Shown piece by piece: positions 19,743 to 27,048 of a DNA stretch of 46,226 nt. The notes under the pieces were generated by a model. It saw nothing but the letters and a program-made list of their open reading frames with translations. It was not told the origin of the DNA and searched no databases. Source of the DNA: Patescibacteria group bacterium (GTDB lineage: Bacteria > Patescibacteriota > Patescibacteriia > UBA10025 > JAHIVO01); assembly GCA_022560375.1 (NCBI GenBank), contig JADFTK010000003.1, forward strand, positions 1 to 46,226, read 5' to 3'. The first letter of the stretch is position 1, and each line of letters begins with the position of its first letter. A program made the position numbers and the translations under genes.

Positions 19743-19771
19743 TTGACAAGTTCCTCCACGCATGCTAATCT
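19743..19771 (+). promoter_or_regulatory. Strong sigma70-type promoter upstream of structured leader and small-membrane-protein operon
   Basis: TTGACA - 17 nt - TAATCT. Confidence 0.7.
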
Positions 19772-19811
19772 TGTCAGTTCTTTAATATAAAAAGTTTTCT
19801 CCCCTTTAGTT

Positions 19812-19840
19812 AGTTTATTTTGGGGGGGAGGAAATAAACT
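19812..19840 (+). other. Leader hairpin with G-rich loop
   Basis: AGTTTATTT tgggggggagg AAATAAACT, perfect 9-bp stem. Confidence 0.6.
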
Positions 19841-19849
19841 ACAATAGCG

Positions 19850-20033
19850 GCCAGAATTTACACTTCACTTGCTAATTAGCAATGCTAAAGCTGCGCCCAA
19901 CGACCTGCAGTCACGACAAGCATGGGGGTTGTTTATAGGATTCTCGGGGTTTTTCTCTGATTCTTCCTATAAACAATCTTCTTGACTGCAGATCGTTAGG
20001 CGTATTATCATAAAGTGAACCTTAAATTCTGGC
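19850..20033. ncRNA. Candidate structured RNA or MITE-like element: 184-nt interrupted inverted repeat
   Basis: GCCAGAATTTA/TAAATTCTGGC (11 bp), TTCACTT/AAGTGAA (7 bp), CGCCCAACGACCTGCAGTCA/TGACTGCAGATCGTTAGGCG (18 of 20), TTGTTTATAGGA/TCCTATAAACAA (12 bp), all nested in order. Confidence 0.6.
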
Positions 20034-20093
20034 TATTATTTTGTAAACAAGCTAGAGCACGTTGAAAATACAATACTCAATCAAGGAGGATTT

Positions 20094-20222
20094 ATGTTGG
20101 ATTGGGTCATCGAACACTGGTGGCAAAGTCTGCTAGGACTATTAGCCATTGCCTTTACCTACTTTTGGCTGTTCTGCATATTTCGCAGTTCAGGTAGGAG
20201 AACGCCGACTCAGAACAATTGA
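20094..20222 (+). CDS. Small membrane protein, 42 aa (MLDWVIEHWWQSLLGLLAIAFTYFWLFCIFRSSGRRTPTQNN)
   Basis: Below ORF-track cutoff; AAGGAGGA Shine-Dalgarno 5 nt upstream; single TM helix. Confidence 0.75.
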   Translation: MLDWVIEHWWQSLLGLLAIAFTYFWLFCIFRSSGRRTPTQNN

Positions 20223-20256
20223 AACAAAAATATAACTCTAACCAAAGGAGATTTTT

Positions 20257-20382
20257 ATGGGAGCCTGGATTCCTTATCTCGTACTCGTTGTATTCGTGGG
20301 ACTGCTAGCCTACGCCAAGTACCACAAGAACAACGCCAACATCAGACTGGGTGGAAACACTCAAAAAAACGGAGGTTCGTAA
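20257..20382 (+). CDS. Small membrane protein, 41 aa (MGAWIPYLVLVVFVGLLAYAKYHKNNANIRLGGNTQKNGGS)
   Basis: Below ORF-track cutoff; AAAGGAG Shine-Dalgarno; single TM helix. Confidence 0.75.
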   Translation: MGAWIPYLVLVVFVGLLAYAKYHKNNANIRLGGNTQKNGGS

Positions 20383-20383
20383 T

Positions 20384-20866
20384 ATGGATCCTCTCATGAA
20401 TGGTCTACACAATGGCACCTACATCGTCGTGATGTTATTGTCGTTGATTATCTACCACAAAGCCAAGCAAAGAGGCTGGATAATGTGGGGCTCGGTAATG
20501 GCCGTTCTTTTCACATTACTATCTTTCTCAGTGGGTGAAATGCACCTAGACTTTGCCAAGGATATCATGTCACTGGGTGGAGCCGAATATTCTAAGATGA
20601 TAATAACTGGATTTGGTCCGCTGGGAATCGTTATTACCTTAGGGCTAGTTATCCTGGCAGTGCTTAAAAAGAGGGGTGGCACTCCTATTCTTCGGGCAAA
20701 TGCCTGCTTGATGTTAATTGCAGGGCTGGCCACCGTTTCTGGCTCCTACTGGAATCACGCCTTCTCCAGTAAACCAGCAACAGCCATAGCGGTAACGCTA
20801 CAAGACTGGGCTGTTACTTTCCTATATTCCACGGGCGACTTTATTAGCTCAATTTCTTTGGGCTAG
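20384..20866 (+). CDS. Putative four-TM membrane protein, 160 aa, unknown function
   Basis: ORF-track start at 20351 is GTG inside the preceding gene; ATG at 20384 has GGAGG upstream and starts 1 nt after the 41-aa ORF stop. Confidence 0.8.
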   Translation: MDPLMNGLHNGTYIVVMLLSLIIYHKAKQRGWIMWGSVMAVLFTLLSFSVGEMHLDFAKDIMSLGGAEYSKMIITGFGPLGIVITLGLVILAVLKKRGGTPILRANACLMLIAGLATVSGSYWNHAFSSKPATAIAVTLQDWAVTFLYSTGDFISSISLG

Positions 20867-20877
20867 TACTCTCCTAC

Positions 20878-20899
20878 TAACCTTTAACACTAAAGGTTA
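20878..20899 (+). other. 3'-UTR hairpin
   Basis: TAACCTTTA ACAC TAAAGGTTA, perfect 9-bp stem with 4-nt loop. Confidence 0.55.
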
Positions 20900-20969
20900 C
20901 GCACATGGCACGTTGTCTATAGCGACGACCTTTTCCATAGGATTGGAAAAACAATGTACCTACCACAAT

Positions 20970-21010
20970 AAAACCCCCTTCACAATCATGTGACTGGGGG
21001 TTTTCTTTTT
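20970..21010. terminator. Rho-independent terminator
   Basis: AAAACCCCC t TCACA atca TGTGA ct GGGGGTTTT CTTTTTT. Confidence 0.9.
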
Positions 21011-21020
21011 TGTGCCAAAA

Positions 21021-22865
21021 TTATTGTGCCCCGCCAATCGCTTCTACATCTGGGTTGATCTCTTCAACCCCAATCAAACAAACTTCCTGCCACGGTACGT
21101 AATGGCTACGAAACTCATCCAGATTGGTGGTTCCATCGGCGTACGTAATAGTCCTGGTAAAAACAGTATCCACACCATCGTGAGCACGCTCCGTACATTT
21201 TTTCACCCCCGGGGCTAAATCTGTAGTTTCAATCAGTTTAGCTGGGGGGGGTTTCACAATATTAAAAACACGAGGTTTAGTTTGCTCTACCTGGCGACCA
21301 TCAGCCGTTCCATAGAATCTAAATACTAAATCATCGCCGTCAATTTCAGTGGTAAGTAATACATGGTTTTCAGTATCATTAATAAATTTAAAATCAGGTG
21401 CTGGGTCATAAATGGTGGCATCAGTCCCAACCGGCTCATAATAAGCCACTCGATAAGAATGATTGCGACGGGCCGTGACATCCAATCCCGCATCTAATAC
21501 CGCACGAAAGGTAGTGGTGCTAACCTGGCATAAACCCCCACCATACTCTGGGATTGTTTTATTCCCTTTGATGACTAGCTCCTGCCGGTAACCAGAAGAA
21601 GCATCAATTTCACCCAACGCCCCAATTAATGAAAATTCCTCTCCCGGGGCAATTAATAGCCCATTAAGAGCAGCTGCACCAATCGCTATATTATGACGAC
21701 GGTTTGCTGGACTACCAGTAAAATTTGAGCGGCCCTCACCCAGCAGTTCCTTAATACCTAAATCATTAACCTCCCCATCCACTGACTCCGGCTCTACTTC
21801 AGCCACTATTAAATCAATGGCTTTAACACCGACTTGGACGATTTTTTGATCTACTTGCTGGGCAGTTGAGAATATCTGCAAGGCCAACCCTTGCTGGGGT
21901 AGTTGAAATTCGCTAACTCTACCATCAGCTATGGAGAATTTTGCTTCTTTCACCTCGACATCAATTTCCGCAGCGATGTCCTCTAAATATTGGTAGAACA
22001 TTTCGCTATTTAGACCTACCGTAACCAGACTATCTACTTTTCGTAATTCTAGCCACTCCTGAACCTGATCGTAAGTTATGGGCCAGGATTTGTCCTCGTA
22101 GACGAGGCTAAACGGAGCTGCCGCCAATACTTGATTAGCGGTAGCCAGGGCAGCCTCGGCAGATGACTGGGTAATATCCGGCACATCTTTATTTAAAGCC
22201 ATAAAGACGGGGCCGTCCTCCAATTTTGTTAATATATCTACTAATTGATTGACGGCCGCGTCGTAGTCAAAGGCTGTGCCACTCGCTTCTGGGGAAGTAG
22301 TAATATTTCCCTCATCATCAATGACGATAGCCGCATCAATAGCTGGCGTTTCATACTGCCCTAGTTCTTCTTGGAGAGATTCAATAAGGACCGTAGATTC
22401 TACCACCAAGACTGGTTTTACTTGCCAGCCTGTTACCCAATTAAAAATATGCTCCATCTCGCTTTGCTGCAGGCTATCAGCAAGTAATTGATCAATGGTA
22501 GCGTCAACATCATAGAATATGATAGGTAAGGCTAACTCAGAATTTGCCTGGTCGCCAACGATTGACTGTATAGCATAAATTTTATTATTAAAGCTAATAG
22601 TAATATCTCGATCCGCTAGGGCATTAGTCGCCTCTACCAAAATATCCTTAGCTTGCTCATAGGTCATGCCGCTTAGATCGATATTACCAATGCTAGTACC
22701 GGGGAAAATTTTATTAGCATAGCGGGCATTAAAGGAAAACACAAAAATAATTGTAGCGGCGCCCACGAATAGCAAGCTGGCCAGGGTAATCAGAACACCT
22801 CGCTGACCACTCGGCTGGGATGCTCCCTTCGTACTTTTTCTCTTTTGTTTTTTATTATGTCTCAT
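21021..22865 (-). CDS. VanW-family protein with N-terminal TM and putative peptidoglycan-binding (YoaR-like) domains
   Basis: 614 aa; RRHNIAIGAAALNGLLIAPGEEFSLIGALGEIDASSGYRQELVIKGNKTIPEYGGGLCQVSTTTFRAVLDAGLDVTARRNHSYRV. Confidence 0.92.
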   Translation of the reverse strand: MRHNKKQKRKSTKGASQPSGQRGVLITLASLLFVGAATIIFVFSFNARYANKIFPGTSIGNIDLSGMTYEQAKDILVEATNALADRDITISFNNKIYAIQSIVGDQANSELALPIIFYDVDATIDQLLADSLQQSEMEHIFNWVTGWQVKPVLVVESTVLIESLQEELGQYETPAIDAAIVIDDEGNITTSPEASGTAFDYDAAVNQLVDILTKLEDGPVFMALNKDVPDITQSSAEAALATANQVLAAAPFSLVYEDKSWPITYDQVQEWLELRKVDSLVTVGLNSEMFYQYLEDIAAEIDVEVKEAKFSIADGRVSEFQLPQQGLALQIFSTAQQVDQKIVQVGVKAIDLIVAEVEPESVDGEVNDLGIKELLGEGRSNFTGSPANRRHNIAIGAAALNGLLIAPGEEFSLIGALGEIDASSGYRQELVIKGNKTIPEYGGGLCQVSTTTFRAVLDAGLDVTARRNHSYRVAYYEPVGTDATIYDPAPDFKFINDTENHVLLTTEIDGDDLVFRFYGTADGRQVEQTKPRVFNIVKPPPAKLIETTDLAPGVKKCTERAHDGVDTVFTRTITYADGTTNLDEFRSHYVPWQEVCLIGVEEINPDVEAIGGAQ

Positions 22866-22935
22866 AAAAAAATGATGGGCACTTAAAAAATATCAGAAAA
22901 ATTCTTCCGAAAGTATAAAAAATTAATTATATTAC

Positions 22936-23169
22936 TCAGCCAGCTAATATAGTATTTAATACATCTCGCGCCAGTTGTTCACGAGCGGCCTTTTCTGACT
23001 TGGCTGTAGAAGCAATGAGTCTTACTGTAGAGCCTTCATGAATATCCCCAGGCAGCTCTTTAATAGGCCATCTGATTATCTGGCCGTCATCCGATTCTAG
23101 AATGGCTAAGGTGCCTTCAAATTTTATTACCTTCGCTTTGAGCTGATAGACTTGCCCCGCGCTAGACAT
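22936..23169 (-). CDS. Small protein, possibly DUF3006-like
   Basis: 77 aa; AKVIKFEGTLAILESDDGQIIRWPIKELPGDIHEGSTVRL. Confidence 0.6.
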   Translation of the reverse strand: MSSAGQVYQLKAKVIKFEGTLAILESDDGQIIRWPIKELPGDIHEGSTVRLIASTAKSEKAAREQLARDVLNTILAG

Positions 23170-23174
23170 GATGC

Positions 23175-23645
23175 TTATTCCTCTTGGACCTTAACTACAG
23201 TCACCTTGTTGACCTTGGTCGCTTTGGGCAAGGTAATAGTTAAGACGCCATTTTTTATAGTAGCGTTAATTTTATCTATTTTTACTTCGCAGGGTAATAT
23301 AATAGACCGGGAGAATCCCCCCCAATAGCATTCTCGATAAAAATAGTCGCCCTCTTCTACCTCGTGCTCTTTTTCCCTTTTGCCACGGATAGTGATCATA
23401 TCATTATTTATGGAGATATCTATTTCTTCAGGTTTCACTCCAGCGATGGTAGATTTGATAATTATATCATCCTTAGACTGATAAACATCGACGGCCAGCT
23501 GTCCAGAAAAATCCTCTTCATCAAGCCAATCCTTATTATTGGTTTTGGCCTCGGTTATCGTGCCATTGCCTGATGGCCCAACATCATTAGCAAAATCATA
23601 TTTATATTCATCACTAGATTTTTTTTCTTTGGTATTAGTAACCAT
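23175..23645 (-). CDS. Hsp20/alpha-crystallin family small heat shock protein
   Basis: 156 aa; LAVDVYQSKDDIIIKSTIAGVKPEEIDISINNDMITIRGKREKEHEVEEGDYFYRECYWGGFSRSIILP. Confidence 0.93.
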   Translation of the reverse strand: MVTNTKEKKSSDEYKYDFANDVGPSGNGTITEAKTNNKDWLDEEDFSGQLAVDVYQSKDDIIIKSTIAGVKPEEIDISINNDMITIRGKREKEHEVEEGDYFYRECYWGGFSRSIILPCEVKIDKINATIKNGVLTITLPKATKVNKVTVVKVQEE

Positions 23646-23784
23646 ATTTTATTACCGTCAGTAATTACCGTATTTTCTTATATTATAGTATAAAATGTTT
23701 TACTTGACAACCAGTAATAATTGACGAGAAACTTTTTTTACGTTACTATTGCTGATACTTACAATTTTTTCTATACAGTTCAAC

Positions 23785-23799
23785 ATGGCGCCTTCGTCT
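23785..23799 (+). repeat. Direct repeat of tRNA-Glu 5' end (copy outside the tRNA)
   Basis: ATGGCGCCTTCGTCT, identical to 24100-24114. Confidence 0.9.
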
Positions 23800-23829
23800 T
23801 CAGGCAGAGCCTGATCCGGCTACGCCGGA
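23800..23829 (+). repeat. REP-like double mini-hairpin
   Basis: TCAGGC AGA GCCTGA immediately followed by TCCGGC TAC GCCGGA. Confidence 0.8.
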
Positions 23830-23850
23830 AGCTTAATTTACGAAACAACT

Positions 23851-24090
23851 ATGTATTACGTGTATATTCTAAAAAGTGTAATGAATAACCGTTTATATAT
23901 TGGAAGCACTAATGACGTTAATCGTAGAATTTTAGAACATAACAATGGAAATGTTAGTTCTACAAAAGCCTATATACCTTATAAATTAATTAAAATAGAA
24001 AAGTTTTTAAATAAAAAAGGCGCACTTAAAAGAGAATTTCAGATTAAAAAATCAGGGATACTTCGCCAGCAATTAAAACAACTTAATTAA
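23851..24090 (+). CDS. GIY-YIG nuclease family protein
   Basis: 79 aa; MYYVYILKSVMNNRLYIGSTNDVNRRILEHNNG. Confidence 0.93.
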   Translation: MYYVYILKSVMNNRLYIGSTNDVNRRILEHNNGNVSSTKAYIPYKLIKIEKFLNKKGALKREFQIKKSGILRQQLKQLN

Positions 24091-24101
24091 CCATAACCTA
24101 T

Positions 24102-24179
24102 GGCGCCTTCGTCTAGCCTGGTCCAGGACACCACGCTTTCAATGTGGTAACACGGGTTCAAATCCCGTAGGCGCTACCA
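24102..24179 (+). tRNA. tRNA-Glu (anticodon TTC), CCA encoded
   Basis: Acceptor GGCGCCT/AGGCGCT, anticodon stem CCACG/TGTGG with loop CTTTCAA, T-arm CGGGTTCAAATCCCG, 3' ACCA. Confidence 0.93.
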
Positions 24180-24322
24180 TATTTAACACGAGGTTTTTTT
24201 ATCAGCCTAGCCCTAACAGGTAAGGATTTGAACGGGCAGAAGTGAGACAACCCTGAGTGAAGTCGAACGGGCAGTCGAACGTCGATGGGGTGCCGGTGGC
24301 ACGCCAACGCTGCCCAGGACGA

Positions 24323-24342
24323 AAATCCCGTAGGCGCTACCA
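24323..24342 (+). repeat. Direct repeat of tRNA-Glu 3' end (copy outside the tRNA)
   Basis: AAATCCCGTAGGCGCTACCA, identical to 24160-24179. Confidence 0.9.
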
Positions 24343-24380
24343 AAAAATAAAACTCCCGGCTTTAAATATATCAGGGGGCT

Positions 24381-25190
24381 TTAATTATTAGACTTTTTTT
24401 TGGCCCCAAAAAATATTACACCACCAAACACAACTACCCCGACAACTATTAATCCGATACCTAAGGCGGAGGAACTACCATTTGGCTCGTCGGTACTTGC
24501 ATCCGCCACTGCTACATTGAGCTGGTTATTAGCATTTGGCAAGGTAGTTTTTTTATTTATATCTGTGCTGACATCAGTTGAAGCCGATTGATTAGTGGAA
24601 CCATTAACTGTCCGGGGTTCATCCTGACTTAGCTCTAGCTCATTAACGGCCTCTGCTTCAGCTACTGGATCAGTGACAGCAGGGGTACTAGTCTCAGTTG
24701 TTGTCGTACTAGTATTTGTCGTGGCCGATTGACTGGTGTTGACGCTAGTGGTGTTGGTGTTGGTTGTACCAGTGTTAGTATTAGTGGTTGTTGAAGTATT
24801 GGTGTTAGTCGAGGAGTTAGTGTTTGTTACTACAGGCGCAGCTTGAACAGTCAAAGTTCCTCTCATGCCGCCATGGCCTTGACCACAAGCCACATTACAG
24901 AAAAAAGAGTAGGTGCCTGCCTTATTCGCGGTGAAGGTTGCACTGGCAGTTACTCCTGGCGATAGGGGTATATTTACCCCAAACTGACTAATCGCTAACC
25001 CATGACTTACGTCTACACTGGTCACATTAAGCGTTACCACGTCTCCTTCCGTGACCGTAATAGTGCTGGGAGTAAATGACCACTGCTTAGCTGTAATATT
25101 AAATGATCGGCTAGCCGCATCCGCTGACAAGGGTGAGAATAGTAAAACAAAAAATGGTATTAATAATACTGGTGCCAGACGCTTGATCAT
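24381..25190 (-). CDS. Surface-anchored cupredoxin with CuA-like motif, Thr/Asn-rich linker and C-terminal TM
   Basis: 269 aa; signal peptide; SHGLAISQFG...FFCNVACGQGHGGM (C-x3-C-x3-H-x2-M); TNTNTST linker; C-terminal TM + KKKSNN. Confidence 0.88.
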   Translation of the reverse strand: MIKRLAPVLLIPFFVLLFSPLSADAASRSFNITAKQWSFTPSTITVTEGDVVTLNVTSVDVSHGLAISQFGVNIPLSPGVTASATFTANKAGTYSFFCNVACGQGHGGMRGTLTVQAAPVVTNTNSSTNTNTSTTTNTNTGTTNTNTTSVNTSQSATTNTSTTTTETSTPAVTDPVAEAEAVNELELSQDEPRTVNGSTNQSASTDVSTDINKKTTLPNANNQLNVAVADASTDEPNGSSSALGIGLIVVGVVVFGGVIFFGAKKKSNN

Positions 25191-25360
25191 ATTTTTATCA
25201 CTTTACGGATTAGCCCTAATTCTTAGTAAGATAATACAACTATAACATATTATTAATTTAATTTATAACTCATGCTATCAAAACACTTCACCAAAACCTC
25301 GGGCCGTTTTGACTATTTTATAGGTTAGCCAAAAAGTAATTGTCAATCTATAATACAATT

Positions 25361-25996
25361 ATGAACAACTTTCTATCATATGAAAAAAATAAACAGGGAT
25401 TACTAAACAAAATTAAACTATTTTCAAAAGGCCAACAAGACAATATAAAAAAGGCAATGGAGGTTGCTGAACACTACCATACCGGCCAAATAAGGGATCA
25501 AAAAAGGGATGATGGCGGAGTTACCAAAGCAAAATACGTCATTCATTGTGTCCGGGCAGCGCTTTGGTTAATCCAAGAAGGAGTTAATGACATAAATATT
25601 ATTATAGCCACAATTTTACACGACTCATTAGAAGATACCTCTATTACCGAGAAAGAGATAAAAAAATTATTTGGTGATGATGTGCTAAAATTAGTTGTCG
25701 GGGTTACCCGACCCAGAGCTAATAATGAAACCGAGGCAGATAAACTTACTACTAAACCAGCCAACTACCAAAAAATACTAAATAGTGATGGGAGGATAAG
25801 GTTAATAAAAACAGCTGATCTGCTGGATAACATGCGGTCTTGGATATATCTACCAGATGATCATCCTTTTCAAAAGAAAATCCCTAGGTGGCTTCAGGAA
25901 GCCGAAAACTACAGCCTGCCCCTAGCTGAATCGGTGAACCAAAATGCAGCCCAGGAAATGAATAAAATATTAAATAATTATTTACCTAAAAATTAA
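25361..25996 (+). CDS. HD-domain phosphohydrolase, RelA/SpoT-hydrolase-like
   Basis: Track start at 25340 is TTG; ATG at 25361 preferred. AEHYHTGQIRD...YVIHCVRAALWL...ATILHDSLEDT...LIKTADLLDNM. Confidence 0.85.
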   Translation: MNNFLSYEKNKQGLLNKIKLFSKGQQDNIKKAMEVAEHYHTGQIRDQKRDDGGVTKAKYVIHCVRAALWLIQEGVNDINIIIATILHDSLEDTSITEKEIKKLFGDDVLKLVVGVTRPRANNETEADKLTTKPANYQKILNSDGRIRLIKTADLLDNMRSWIYLPDDHPFQKKIPRWLQEAENYSLPLAESVNQNAAQEMNKILNNYLPKN

Positions 25997-25998
25997 CA

Positions 25999-27018
25999 AT
26001 GATAATTCTTGGCATTGAAACATCATGCGATGATACTGCAGTTAGCCTCATCCGTGGGACAAAAAATAAGCTTACTATATTATCCCACATCGTCTCCTCT
26101 CAAATAATGACGCACCGCAAATATGGCGGAGTAGTGCCGGAAGTGGCCGCCCGCCGACATGTCATAAATATTATTCCGACGCTAGATTCCGCCTTACGCC
26201 AAGCCAAAATATCATCTGATAAAATTGACGTCATCGCTGTGACCAGAGGTCCGGGTCTGGTAACCTCTTTAAGGGTGGGGGTTCAAACAGCCAAGGTGTT
26301 AGCTTTCGCCTGGAGGAAAAAAATTATTGGAGTCAACCATATGGAAGGACACATATACGCTAATTGGTTAGGCCGCCATAAAATTTCATTACCCGCTCTC
26401 TGCCTCATTGTCTCGGGAGGGCATACCGAGCTAATCCTCATGAAAAACCACGGGCAATATAAATTAGTCGGCCAAACTAGAGACGATGCGGCCGGGGAAG
26501 CCTTTGACAAAGTCGCCAAACTCATAGGTCTCAAATATCCGGGGGGTCCGCTTATCCAAAAACTGGCCAAGCAAGGCAACGCTAACCGCTTCAATTTCCC
26601 CCGGCCCATGCTATATCAAAAAAATTATGACTTTAGTTTTTCTGGCCTAAAAACAGCAGTACTTTATTTAGTAAAAAAAGAATTCTCAGAAAAAAAACTT
26701 CCCCTGGCTGATATCTGCGCGAGTTTTCAGCAGGCCGTTATCGACGTGTTGGTAAAAAAAACAATTAGGGCCGCTAAAAAACTAAACGTGAAAACTATAA
26801 TATTAGCTGGCGGCGTGGCGGCTAATGATCCCTTGCGGCAGCAGCTGGCCTCAGCTGTCAATAATGAACTTGAATTAACGAAATATATAAGCCCACCCCT
26901 GGATCTATGTACGGATAATGCCAGCATGATAGCCATGGCTGGCTTTTTCCACGCTATCAAGAAAGACTATAGCGACTGGCATCAGCTCGAAGCTGACCCC
27001 AACTGGGAGCTGGTCTAA
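25999..27018 (+). CDS. tsaD: tRNA N6-adenosine threonylcarbamoyltransferase TsaD
   Basis: 339 aa; ILGIETSCDDTAVS, GVNHMEGHIYANW, LILAGGVAANDPLR. Confidence 0.97.
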   Translation: MIILGIETSCDDTAVSLIRGTKNKLTILSHIVSSQIMTHRKYGGVVPEVAARRHVINIIPTLDSALRQAKISSDKIDVIAVTRGPGLVTSLRVGVQTAKVLAFAWRKKIIGVNHMEGHIYANWLGRHKISLPALCLIVSGGHTELILMKNHGQYKLVGQTRDDAAGEAFDKVAKLIGLKYPGGPLIQKLAKQGNANRFNFPRPMLYQKNYDFSFSGLKTAVLYLVKKEFSEKKLPLADICASFQQAVIDVLVKKTIRAAKKLNVKTIILAGGVAANDPLRQQLASAVNNELELTKYISPPLDLCTDNASMIAMAGFFHAIKKDYSDWHQLEADPNWELV

Positions 27019-27048
27019 ATACTTGATATAATATACAATGAAGAGCTT

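Noticed and set aside
20351-20383. GTG start at 20351 for the 160-aa membrane protein (171-aa version)
   Set aside because: Overlaps the 41-aa ORF; ATG at 20384 has a better-placed GGAGG
24190-24260. Second tRNA remnant, suggested by GGATTTGAACGGGCAG (resembling an antisense T-arm)
   Set aside because: Flanking bases do not form a T-stem or acceptor; only the T-loop-like 8-10 nt match
24158-24343. 61-aa minus-strand ORF
   Set aside because: Overlaps tRNA-Glu and its 3' repeat; non-protein-like translation
24680-24840. Repetitive TGTTAGTGTT-like tract as a possible CRISPR or microsatellite
   Set aside because: It is the coding sequence of the TNTNTST stalk of the cupredoxin protein; no spacers
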